A stretch of DNA of 64,000 nucleotides from positions 3,717,001 to 3,781,000 of the forward strand of contig NZ_CP060202.1 in NCBI RefSeq assembly GCF_014250515.1, given 5' to 3'. The DNA is from Hymenobacter sediminicola. GTDB lineage: Bacteria; Bacteroidota; Bacteroidia; Cytophagales; Hymenobacteraceae. Shown here piece after piece: positions 18,123 to 26,082 of this stretch. The translations under genes and the position numbers were made by a program. The notes beneath the pieces are model-generated. The model had not been told where the DNA came from. It did not search any database and saw only the letters and a list, made by a program, of their open reading frames with translations. How positions within the stretch are numbered: the first letter of the stretch is position 1; each line of letters opens with the position of its first letter.

Positions 18123-20225
18123 TTAGCGCAGCTGATAGATATCGACCAGCTGCTTGATTTCGGCCAGTGGGCGGGTAGGTGGGGTGAGAGCGGGCGGAAT
18201 AGGCCGCCGCGAAAACGTCTGAAAATAGAGCACGCAGGCATCGCGCCACCACAGGGCCTCGCGGTGCTGAATGCGCAGGCGGGCCGCTACGTCGGCGTGC
18301 AGTTCGGCATCGACAGCGGGCTTTATTTGCTCCCAGCGCTGCTGCATCCAGCGCACGGAGTCGGCGCCGGTGTAGTAGCGGGTCGTCAGCTCGTCCCAGA
18401 GGCTGCGGCCGGTGCTGAGCTGCTGCCCCCAACCCACATGATGGAACCAGAGCAGGTAGTCGGGCGGGCAGGTGGCGGGGTTGCCCCAGCGTTGGCGCAC
18501 GGCCGGCGCGTACAGGCTCAGCGCATTGGAGCCGGTAGCAGTGCGGTTGAAGCCCAATCCCACGGAATCGGCTTTGTGGTAGTACACCGATGTCCAGTCA
18601 GCCCGGTCGCTTTTCGCCAGCCAGGGCTCGGGGCCGTAGTGCAGGCTCTGGCCCATGATGTGGTGCAAACCGAGCGGCGTGGTGTAGCGCACGTAAATGT
18701 CGCGCGACTGATTCAGCACGTCCGTAACGGCCGCCACGGCCTGGGGCTGGCGCGTGAGGGTCATGCAGGTCCATTCTTCGGCAATAGCCGCCGAGCTGAG
18801 CGTGTGGTCCCAGGCCAGACGCCCGAAGGCGTACCAGTTGGCCTGCCCCACCGGGTGCCCGGTCCAGTTACGGTCGGAGCCGATGTTGGCCACGCCCGCA
18901 ATGCCGCTCAGGCTGTGTTTTTCCAGTGAGCCATCTACTACGCTGGCCACCGTAGAGCCAGGGCCCTGGCTGTGGGTATCAGCATCGAGGCACTCCTTGA
19001 TGAGCGGGCCCAGATACACGAGGTGTGTCGCGAAGCCTAGGTATTCCTGCGTGAGCTGCACTTCCAGCACCAGCGGCGTGCGCGGCATGGCCCCAAACAG
19101 CGGGTGAAACGGCTCCCGCGCCTGAAAGTCAATCGGGCCGTTTTTCACCTGTACCAGCACTTTCGGGTCGAATTTGCCATCCAGGGGCTGAAACTCTTCA
19201 AAGGCCTCCTTGAATCGGTCACCTTTGGAGTTGGCCTTGTACACGAAGGCTCGCCACATCACCACGCCATCGTGCGCGCCGAGGGCCTGCGCCAGCATAT
19301 TGGCGCCGTCGGCGTGGTTGCGGCCGTAGTCCTGGGGGCCGGGCTCCCCTTCGGAGTTGGCCTTCACCAGAAAGCCGCCAAAGTCGGGAATGGTCTTATA
19401 GATTTCGTCGGTCCGGGCTTTCCACCACTGCTTCACCTTCGGGTCGAGCGGGTCGGAAGTAGGCAAGCCACCGATGACTTTGGGCGCGGCCCAGAACACC
19501 GACAGGTACACCCGAATGCCGTACGGGCGCATTACGCCGGCCAGCGCCGCCACCTTCTGCAGATACTCGGGCGTGAGGTAGCGGGCACTGGCATTCACGT
19601 TATTCAGCACTACCCCATTGATACCGATAGAAGCATTGGCGCGGGCGTAGTCCTGGTAGCGCGGGTCGAGGCGCTCGGGAAGCTCCTGCCATTTCCAGAT
19701 GGAAGAACCCGCGTAGCCGCGCTCCACGGTGCCATTGGGGTTGTCCCAGTGGTTGAGCAGGCGGTGTTGAATGCGGGGCTGGCTGCTTAGGCTGAGCTTG
19801 TCGGGCAGCTGCCCGGTCTGTACCTGCCGGAGCAGCGCGAAACAGCCGTACAGCACCGCCGCATCCGTGGGGCCGGTAATTTCCAGCCCGTCTTTCTGAG
19901 CCGATATGCGGTAGCCTTCCCGCCCCAGAGCGGCATCGGGGGCCACGCGCAGCCGGATGCGGCCCTTGCCGCCCGATGCACTCACCGGCACCGGGCGTCC
20001 CAGCAACCCTTGCAGCCCGAGTTGCAGCTCGTGGGCGGCCGTTTGCAGGGTAGGACTCGCGTTATTGTCAAGTGAAATGCTTTTGGCCTGGGCCTGCCAC
20101 GCCTTGCGCAGCCCTGCTTCTGGCAGCTGGTCATACTTCAGCCACAGGCGGTAGCCATCATCGGCCAGGGCCGCGAAACGAGGCCCGGCACACAGCAGCA
20201 GAAGCAGCAGAAAGCGGAGTAACAT
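18123..20225 (-). CDS. aguA: GH67 alpha-glucuronidase
   Basis: 700 residues, signal sequence MLLRFLLLLLLCAGPRFAALA; Cys12 could be a weak lipobox. GH67 inverting enzymes release (4-O-methyl)glucuronate from the non-reducing end of aldouronic acids made by xylanases. N-terminal alpha/beta domain about 25-145, TIM-barrel about 150-480, helical C-terminal domain to 690. Active-site blocks: NHWDNPNGTVERGYAG (158-173), KANSEGEPGP with general acid Glu292, NGPIDFQ with Asp366, VQLTQEYLG with Glu394; these align with Glu292, Asp365 and Glu393 of the Cellvibrio japonicus enzyme. It is 26 bases after uxuA and 23 bases before the SDR gene, an obvious operon. Confidence 0.97.
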   Translation of the reverse strand: MLLRFLLLLLLCAGPRFAALADDGYRLWLKYDQLPEAGLRKAWQAQAKSISLDNNASPTLQTAAHELQLGLQGLLGRPVPVSASGGKGRIRLRVAPDAALGREGYRISAQKDGLEITGPTDAAVLYGCFALLRQVQTGQLPDKLSLSSQPRIQHRLLNHWDNPNGTVERGYAGSSIWKWQELPERLDPRYQDYARANASIGINGVVLNNVNASARYLTPEYLQKVAALAGVMRPYGIRVYLSVFWAAPKVIGGLPTSDPLDPKVKQWWKARTDEIYKTIPDFGGFLVKANSEGEPGPQDYGRNHADGANMLAQALGAHDGVVMWRAFVYKANSKGDRFKEAFEEFQPLDGKFDPKVLVQVKNGPIDFQAREPFHPLFGAMPRTPLVLEVQLTQEYLGFATHLVYLGPLIKECLDADTHSQGPGSTVASVVDGSLEKHSLSGIAGVANIGSDRNWTGHPVGQANWYAFGRLAWDHTLSSAAIAEEWTCMTLTRQPQAVAAVTDVLNQSRDIYVRYTTPLGLHHIMGQSLHYGPEPWLAKSDRADWTSVYYHKADSVGLGFNRTATGSNALSLYAPAVRQRWGNPATCPPDYLLWFHHVGWGQQLSTGRSLWDELTTRYYTGADSVRWMQQRWEQIKPAVDAELHADVAARLRIQHREALWWRDACVLYFQTFSRRPIPPALTPPTRPLAEIKQLVDIYQLR

Positions 20226-20251
20226 GGGTGGGAAGGCAGAGGGAGGAGCGG

Positions 20252-21508
20252 TCAGAAGAAGCGGGGGACGTGGGCGGCGGCACGATACTGGCCGGGCGGC
20301 CCTTCCTCCTCGGCCAGCAGCCCCTGCCGGATGCCCAGCTCCAGCCCGCGCAGCTCGGCCAGCCCGCGCAGGCGGCCAATGGCGGAGTAGCCGGGGTAGG
20401 TGCGCTTCTCCAGGTCATCGAGCATCTGGTGGCCGTGGTCGGGACGCATGGGCAGGCTGGGGTTGCCTTGGCCGGTGCGGGCACGGCGCAGCTCCTCGCA
20501 CACCAGCTCGCGCACCACAGCGTACATGTCCACGTCGCCGGTGAGGTGGTCGGCCTCGTGGAAGTTGCGCGGGTTTTCTTCGCGCTTGGTGGCGCGCAGA
20601 TGCACAAAATGAATCCGGGAGCCAAGGCGGCGCACAATACCCGGCAAGTCGTTGTCGGGGCGCACGCCTAGGGAGCCGGTGCAGAACGTGAGGCCGTTGG
20701 CCGGCGAGTCGTAAGCGCGCAGCAGGCCTTCGAGGTCGGCTTCGGTGCTCACCACGCGGGGCAGCCCCAGCAGCGGAAACGGCGGGTCGTCGGGGTGAAT
20801 GCAGAGGTTGATACCCACTTCTTCGGCAACCGGCCCCACTTCCCGCAGGAAATAATACAGGTTTTTGCGCAGCGCGGCGGCATCAATGGCGGCGTACTCG
20901 TTCAGTAGATTCTGAAAGCCGGCCAGCTCAAACGCTTCCTCCGAGCCCGGCAACCCCAGCAGCACGGTGTTGGTCAGTTCGGCTATTTCCGCTTCCGACA
21001 TAGCCGCAAACTGCGCCCAAGCGGCTTCCGCCACTGCCGGCTCATAGTCGGCCTCGGCGCCGGTGCGGCGCAGAATACACAGGTCGAAGACGGCGAAATC
21101 CTGCCACACAAAGCGTAGGGCGCGCGAGCCGTCGGGCAATTCGTAGCTCAGGTTGGTGCGCGACCAGTCCAGCACGGGCATAAAATTGTAGCACACCGTC
21201 CGGATGCCACAGGCTGCCAGATTACGTAACGACTCCTGGTAACTCTCTATGTAGCGTGTGCGCGAAGGCAGGCCTTTTTTGATATCCTCGTGCACGGGAA
21301 GGCTTTCTACCACGACCCAATGTAGCGGCGTATAGCGGCTGTTGTCGGCTTCGATAAGTTGCTGGCGCTGCCGGATTTCCTGTTGCGGCCACACCGCGCC
21401 TACCGGCAGTTGGTGCAGGGCCGTAACCACGCCCGTGCAGCCCGCCTGCCGGAGCGAAAAAAGCGAAACCGGGTCCTGAGGACCAAACCAGCGCATCGTG
21501 TGCAGCAT
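20252..21508 (-). CDS. uxuA: D-mannonate dehydratase
   Basis: 418 residues, cytoplasmic. UxuA converts D-mannonate to 2-keto-3-deoxy-D-gluconate, the last specific step of glucuronate breakdown before KDG kinase. Family motifs: MRWFGPQDPVSL (5-16), YNFMPVLDWSRT (about 108-119), LCIHPDDPPFPLLGLPR (about 255), HFVHLRATKR, FHEADHLTGDVDM and MRPDHGH; the His, Cys and Asp residues in these blocks bind the metal. It is the first gene of the minus-strand xylan operon and diverges from the LacI regulator across a 330-base gap holding a LacI-type operator. Start at 21508 or four codons later. Confidence 0.97.
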   Translation of the reverse strand: MLHTMRWFGPQDPVSLFSLRQAGCTGVVTALHQLPVGAVWPQQEIRQRQQLIEADNSRYTPLHWVVVESLPVHEDIKKGLPSRTRYIESYQESLRNLAACGIRTVCYNFMPVLDWSRTNLSYELPDGSRALRFVWQDFAVFDLCILRRTGAEADYEPAVAEAAWAQFAAMSEAEIAELTNTVLLGLPGSEEAFELAGFQNLLNEYAAIDAAALRKNLYYFLREVGPVAEEVGINLCIHPDDPPFPLLGLPRVVSTEADLEGLLRAYDSPANGLTFCTGSLGVRPDNDLPGIVRRLGSRIHFVHLRATKREENPRNFHEADHLTGDVDMYAVVRELVCEELRRARTGQGNPSLPMRPDHGHQMLDDLEKRTYPGYSAIGRLRGLAELRGLELGIRQGLLAEEEGPPGQYRAAAHVPRFF

Positions 21509-21697
21509 TGGTATATTTAATGAGAAAATTACTATTCTAAATCAATACAGCTGTTCATTGTCCAGCTTGCTCCGGAAAACCGAAGCATAGCTATCAGCTG
21601 TAACTTGTTTTCGAAGATAGAGTAACAAATGACAGTTCTGCGCCAAAAAAATAGGCCTCAACTGCCTCTAATCGAAACAAAAAGACCGAAACCGTTA

Positions 21698-21712
21698 CCG
21701 AAAACGTTTCCG
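21698..21712. promoter_or_regulatory. Probable LacI-family operator
   Basis: CCGAAAACGTTTCCG is a near-palindrome centred on CG, the hallmark of LacI/GalR-family operators, preceded by a half-site-like AAACCGTTACC. It lies in the 330-base divergent gap between uxuA (-) and the LacI gene (+). The rest of the gap (21509-21697 and 21713-21838) is AT-rich; a weak -7-like TATCTTCG is at 21759-21766 facing the regulator, and no clear minus-strand -7 element was found. Confidence 0.6.
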
Positions 21713-21838
21713 ATAGGTAATATTAGCTTGAGGCAGGACAAAAAATATTTTGTAGATTATCTTCGAATAATCAAAAGCCGCTCTTTTCTCCTCACTCCCA
21801 CCCCTTCCCGGGTATTATAAAATAATACCATTTGCTTT

Positions 21839-23017
21839 ATGATGAAATGCACGAAGTGTATCTCCGCCGATGCAGTGATGCGGGCCGGGTTCATTCGGGG
21901 GCGCCAGCGGTTCTTCTGCAAAGCCTGCGACTACCATTTCACCGACAATAAAGAACTGCCAGCTCCGGAGCGTAAGCGCCACCAGACCACCATCAGCGAC
22001 GTGGCGAAAGTGCTGGGCGTGGCACCCTCCACCGTATCGAGGGCGCTGAACGGCCACTCCGATATTAACTCCAACACGCGGCAGGCAATTATAGAAGTGG
22101 CCCGGCAGCTAGACTACCAGCCCAACTTGCTGGCCCAAAGCCTGAAAAGCAGCGAAACCTACACGATTGGCGTGGTCATTCCGGACATTGAGCGGCCGTT
22201 TTTTGCCACAGCTGTCAGTGGCATTCAGGAAGTGGCGGCCGAGGCCGGCTATCGGGTCATGATTTGCCAGTCGAAAGAATCGTACGAAATGGAGGTGAGC
22301 AACGTGCAGGCGCTGGTAGCCAGCCGCGTAGACGGGCTGCTGATCTGCCACTCCCGCGACACTGAGAACTTCGAGCACGTGAAGCAGCACGCCAGCCGCG
22401 GCGTGCCCATCGTGCACTTCGACCGGGTTTGCAACGAGGTAGACAGCGCGCAGGTAGTGCTTGATGACTGGGGCGGGGCCTACGCCGTTACCGAGCACCT
22501 GATTCAGGAAGGCTGCCAGCGCATTGCTATTCTGGCCGGGCCCGAGTCGCTGCTGATCAGCAAGCAGCGGATCAGCGGCTATCAGAACGCCCTGAAGCGG
22601 TACCGCCGCCCCGTTCGGCCCGAATACGAGGTGCACAGCGACTTCCAGCCAGAGTCGGCGCTGGCGGCGCTGGACGCGTGGATGGCGCTGCCCGAACCGC
22701 CCGACGCCATATTCGCCATCAGCTACCGCAACGCTTTCGACATTATGCTGGCCCTGAAGAAGCGCGGGCTGCGCATTCCGCAGGACGTGGCCGTAGCAGG
22801 CTTTGGCGATGAATTTCTGGCGGCGCTGGTGGAGCCGGGCCTTACTACCGTCAATCTGCATCCGCACCGCCTGGGCCAGCAGGCGGCCCGCCTGTTTCTG
22901 GAGCAGGTACGGCAAAAGGAGAGTTTCAAACCCCGCACCTACGTCGTTTCCGGCGACTTGGTCATTCGGCAGTCGTCGCTGAAAGGCGCGGGCGGCTATT
23001 TCAAGCTCGAAATCTGA
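21839..23017 (+). CDS. LacI-family transcriptional regulator with N-terminal transposase-type zinc ribbon
   Basis: 392 residues. Residues 4-35 form a CxxC...CxxC ribbon (Cys4, Cys7, Cys27, Cys30; GRQRFFCKACDYHFT), the pattern seen at the N-terminus of IS1 InsA-like transposase proteins. After a short linker, residues about 50-105 are a standard LacI helix-turn-helix and hinge (TTISDVAKVLGVAPSTVSRALNG; hinge LLAQSLKSS). Residues about 108-380 are the periplasmic-binding-protein-like effector domain (IGVVIPDIERPFFA, GVPIVHFDRV, DAIFAISYRNAFDIM, VAVAGFGDE). It diverges from uxuA and probably controls the xylan/glucuronate operon, with a uronate or xylo-oligosaccharide derivative as effector (inference). 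The ribbon is in frame with no stop or frameshift. Start ATG at 21839 or the next codon. Confidence 0.93.
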   Translation: MMKCTKCISADAVMRAGFIRGRQRFFCKACDYHFTDNKELPAPERKRHQTTISDVAKVLGVAPSTVSRALNGHSDINSNTRQAIIEVARQLDYQPNLLAQSLKSSETYTIGVVIPDIERPFFATAVSGIQEVAAEAGYRVMICQSKESYEMEVSNVQALVASRVDGLLICHSRDTENFEHVKQHASRGVPIVHFDRVCNEVDSAQVVLDDWGGAYAVTEHLIQEGCQRIAILAGPESLLISKQRISGYQNALKRYRRPVRPEYEVHSDFQPESALAALDAWMALPEPPDAIFAISYRNAFDIMLALKKRGLRIPQDVAVAGFGDEFLAALVEPGLTTVNLHPHRLGQQAARLFLEQVRQKESFKPRTYVVSGDLVIRQSSLKGAGGYFKLEI

Positions 23018-23044
23018 GTATCAGTCCCGGAAAACACAGTAGGC

Positions 23045-23087
23045 CCAAAAACAAAAATCCCGCCCTGCAAGCTGCAAAGCGGGATTT
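23045..23087 (-). terminator. Terminator of tmRNA
   Basis: Arms 23055-23063 and 23079-23087 (AAATCCCGC and complement) enclose a smaller TGCA/TGCA stem. On the minus strand they are followed by TTGTTTTTGG. The right arm abuts the tmRNA 3' end. Confidence 0.75.
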
Positions 23088-23089
23088 AG

Positions 23090-23457
23090 TGGAGCTGCAG
23101 GGATTCGAACCCTGGTCCAGACAAGGAAGGCGTCGAGCTTTCTACGTGTGTATCTATGCTTAGATTTTCGAGACATCCCAGGCGCACATCAGGCCCTTGG
23201 TTTGTCCTTATCTGTTTGAGTTTCGCCCTAGCGTCACAGCGCCACTAAGACTATCCTAACTCTTACGACGCCCCGAACTCACCCGTGAGAAGGATTACGG
23301 GTGCGGGACGATGACATTACTTAGTACCTAGACTAAGCAGCCATGGCGTAGCTATACTCGCCAGTTGTTGTTCGGACGGCTTTTTTTACGGGAGATTCAT
23401 CCAACTCCCGACACGCTTACTCGCGACATGCACAAGCTGTCAATTCCGGTCAGCCCC
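23090..23457 (-). ncRNA. ssrA: Transfer-messenger RNA (tmRNA)
   Basis: On the minus strand the 5' end reads GGGGCTGACCGGAATTGAC and the 3' end has the T-arm CAGGGTTCGAATCCCTG followed by acceptor strand CAGCTCC and discriminator A. The seven acceptor pairs close (one G-U). The next genomic bases are CTA, so the CCA tail is not encoded. The mRNA-like part (23333-23362) reads GGC GAG TAT AGC TAC GCC ATG GCT GCT TAG, giving tag GEYSYAMAA, similar to tags of other Cytophagales. Remaining sequence supplies the pseudoknot region. Function: rescue of stalled ribosomes and tagging of nascent chains for proteolysis with SmpB (not in this window). Confidence 0.95.
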
Positions 23458-23626
23458 AAATTAGAAAGAACGAACCCGCCACGAATAGCGGGGTGCGAAT
23501 GTACGCACATCAGCCAGAAAACGTTACCAGCGCCCGAAATTGTTCCCTCCGACACTCGGAACGCGCAAGGAATCTGAGCTTTCCATGCTGGGCTAACTCA
23601 GACTCTCTTCGACACCCTAATTGACG

Positions 23627-25801
23627 CTATTTAGCAGCTACTTTATTAGGCTGAAATCCGGGTGCGTTAGTCTGCCATAGCCCGAAGGCCATGAGGTCGG
23701 CAATGCTTTCAAACTGCTTGAGGCGGGAGTCGCCCATGCCGTGGCCGGCTTCATAGTCGGTGAAGAACAGCACGGGCTTGCCGGAAGTGTTGCTGGTTTG
23801 CAGGCGGGCCGCAAACTTGGCCGGCTGCCACGCAATAACGCGCGGGTCGTTGAAGCCGGCCGTAACGAGCGTGGCGGGGTAGCTGGTGCCGGGTTTGAGG
23901 TGGTGGTAGGCGTCCATTTCCAGCAGCGCTTTGGCTTCGTCTTCCTTGGTCATGGTACCAAACTCGGGCACGTTTACGGGGCCGTTGGGCGAGTTTTCCA
24001 TACGCACGGAGTTCATGCAGCCTACTTCCGGAATTGCTACTGCAAACAGATCGGGCCGCTCGGTCATGGCCCGCCCGATGAGGATGCCGCCGGCGCTGCC
24101 ACCGTTGATGGCTATTTTGCCGGGCGCGGTGTAGTTGTTTTTGGTCAGGTATTCGGCGCAGGCAATGAGGTCTTTCCAAGTGTTGGGCTTGGTAGTTTTC
24201 TGGCCGGCTTTGTGCCAGGCCTCACCCAGCTCGCCGCCGCCGCGCACGTGCGGCACGGCCAGCACCCCGCCCTCCTGCGTCCAGAGCAGGAAAGGCGGCA
24301 TGAAGGTAGGCTCCATCACCCGCGAATAGGCGCCGTAGCCGACCATGAGCGTAGGGGCTGACTTGTCGCGCTTCAGGCCCTTTTTATACACCAACGACAG
24401 TGGCACCTGCACGCCGTCGTGCGAGGGCACCAGTACTTCTTCCACCACCAGATCAGCAAACTCGGGGTATTGCGCCTCCGACGACAACGGCTCGGGCGTG
24501 AACTGCCGGCTGGCCGGGTTGTAGCGGTAGCGCCGCCGGTCGGAAGTCCAGCCGCCCAGCGTCACCCACAGGTCCGACGACTGCGCGTTTTTGGCTACCA
24601 GCTCCAGCCGGCCCGCGGCCTGCGGCAGTTTCAGCTCGCGCACCGTTTTAGAATTTTTCGGCACAAAATAGAGCTTGGCCTGCACGCCGTTGCGGGATCG
24701 GACGAAGTAGAGGCCGTCCTTGGTGGTTTTCAGCTGTTCGTCGATGATGGCCTCGGCTGCATTTTCGGGCACCAGCACCTCGGCCGTGGCCACGTCGGGC
24801 TTGGCGGCGGGCATGCGCATCAGCTTCTGGCGCGGCGTGTTTTTCGAGGTTACGAAGTAGATGTACCGGTCGTCAGAAATGAAATTGGTGACTTCATCGG
24901 CCGGACGAAACAACGGCTGCCAGGGGATGTTGGGCTTGCCCAGGGCCGCGGCGGGGGCATAGTAGGCGTGCAGGTAGCGGTCTACGGAATACAGGAGGCC
25001 GTAGGCCAGCTTGGTATCCCGGTCGATGCCGGCGTAGGGGTATTCGGCGGGCTTGATGCCGAGCTTGGGGTAGAGCTGCGCCGAAAACACAATCTGGTCC
25101 TGGCTGGCGTGCGTACCTACGCGGTGCAGGCGGCACTGCGTGTTTTGGCGGGCGGCCATGTCTTTCAGGTCGCCGTTGTTGTAGGGCAGGTACGCCAGCG
25201 TCTGATTGTCAGGGAGCCATTCGCCGCCGCCGCGTGTGAGCGGTATCTGCTCGGGGTAGAGCTTGCGGGTTTTGACGTCCATGATGAGCATACGGCCTAG
25301 CTCCGCTCCTTTTTCCGTGATGCCGAACGACACTTTGGAGCCGTCGTTGCTGGGCGCAAACCCGCTGATGTTGTACACCTTGCCCGGTTCGAATGCCTCG
25401 GGGTCGAAGAGCAGGGTTTCGGTGCCGGCATAGCCTTCGCGGTAGTAGAGCTTGGGCTGTTGGTCTTCGGGGCGCGACTTGAAGTAGAAATATCGGTCGT
25501 TGTCGGCCACACGCAAGTCGGTTACCCGAGCGGCCTTGCGCTTATCAATTTCCACCATCTGGTCAATGAGCTTCTGCCAGCCCGGAATGGCATTCAGCGT
25601 TTGGCGGGCATACTCACTCTGGGCCTTCATCCAAGAAGCCACGGCGGGGTCCTGCAGGTTTTCGAGGTTGCGGTAGGGGTCCTCCACCTTCACCCCAAAG
25701 TAGGTATCGGTGGCGGATACGGAGGGCGCAGCGGCCGGCCCCGACTGGGCCAGGGCGGCGGTAGAGGCAAGCAGACTCGTGAGGAATAGGGGTGTTTTCA
25801 T
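23627..25801 (-). CDS. Prolyl oligopeptidase family serine peptidase (S9A)
   Basis: 724 residues from the ATG at 25801 (an upstream open extension lacks a signal peptide). Signal peptide MKTPLFLTSLLASTAALA. S9A enzymes cut small peptides after proline in the periplasm. Layout: N-terminal DTYFGVKVEDPYRNLEN (32-48), a seven-bladed propeller (about 90-450), then the alpha/beta-hydrolase domain with RGGGELGEAWHKAG (520-533), catalytic Ser569 in GGSAGG, Asp652 in GFNDPRV and His687 in EAGHGMG. Length fits the family. The 169-base gap to tmRNA shows no clear element; the 281-base gap upstream holds the divergent dnaX promoter. Confidence 0.95.
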   Translation of the reverse strand: MKTPLFLTSLLASTAALAQSGPAAAPSVSATDTYFGVKVEDPYRNLENLQDPAVASWMKAQSEYARQTLNAIPGWQKLIDQMVEIDKRKAARVTDLRVADNDRYFYFKSRPEDQQPKLYYREGYAGTETLLFDPEAFEPGKVYNISGFAPSNDGSKVSFGITEKGAELGRMLIMDVKTRKLYPEQIPLTRGGGEWLPDNQTLAYLPYNNGDLKDMAARQNTQCRLHRVGTHASQDQIVFSAQLYPKLGIKPAEYPYAGIDRDTKLAYGLLYSVDRYLHAYYAPAAALGKPNIPWQPLFRPADEVTNFISDDRYIYFVTSKNTPRQKLMRMPAAKPDVATAEVLVPENAAEAIIDEQLKTTKDGLYFVRSRNGVQAKLYFVPKNSKTVRELKLPQAAGRLELVAKNAQSSDLWVTLGGWTSDRRRYRYNPASRQFTPEPLSSEAQYPEFADLVVEEVLVPSHDGVQVPLSLVYKKGLKRDKSAPTLMVGYGAYSRVMEPTFMPPFLLWTQEGGVLAVPHVRGGGELGEAWHKAGQKTTKPNTWKDLIACAEYLTKNNYTAPGKIAINGGSAGGILIGRAMTERPDLFAVAIPEVGCMNSVRMENSPNGPVNVPEFGTMTKEDEAKALLEMDAYHHLKPGTSYPATLVTAGFNDPRVIAWQPAKFAARLQTSNTSGKPVLFFTDYEAGHGMGDSRLKQFESIADLMAFGLWQTNAPGFQPNKVAAK

Positions 25802-26062
25802 GTAGGAAATAGTAACTATTGACAAATGAACCGGCCAGCATAAAGCTGGGCCAAACACGCCAATTTCTTACCGATGCACAACCACACAATCATGTGACTA
25901 CCAACCATTAATCTAGCAAAATTCAGCACTCAAACTCGCTCCTTGCACTGCCTCGCACCCTTGGCCTTGCAGCCTTGTTTCGAGCCTAGAAGCAGCATCG
26001 ACAGGTTGCTGCGGCAGCCCAAAACCCCGCCTGCCGGGGGCGGATTCGGGCGGGGCTTTGCC

Positions 26063-26070
26063 TATCTTTG
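26063..26070 (+). promoter_or_regulatory. Bacteroidota -7 element of dnaX
   Basis: TATCTTTG matches the TAnnTTTG consensus exactly and ends 12 bases before the dnaX ATG, implying a leader of under 10 bases. A GC-rich hairpin (about 26022-26059, ACCCCGCC/GGCGGGGCT) precedes it. No convincing -33 TTTG was found. Confidence 0.6.
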
Positions 26071-26082
26071 TAGCCAGCATCT

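Noticed and set aside
18100..18432. 111-codon N-terminal extension of the SDR
   Set aside because: It overlaps the end of GH67 in another frame, is Arg/Ala-rich and unrelated to the SDR fold.
21629..21820. Short plus-strand open frame in the uxuA/LacI gap
   Set aside because: It crosses the operator-like site, has Lys/Pro-rich random composition and no initiation context.
21839..21945. Remnant of an IS1 element
   Set aside because: Only the zinc ribbon resembles InsA; there are no terminal inverted repeats, no InsB and no frameshift, and the frame continues into LacI.
23365..23577. 70-codon open frame overlapping the tmRNA gene
   Set aside because: The region is explained by tmRNA on the other strand and its upstream flank.
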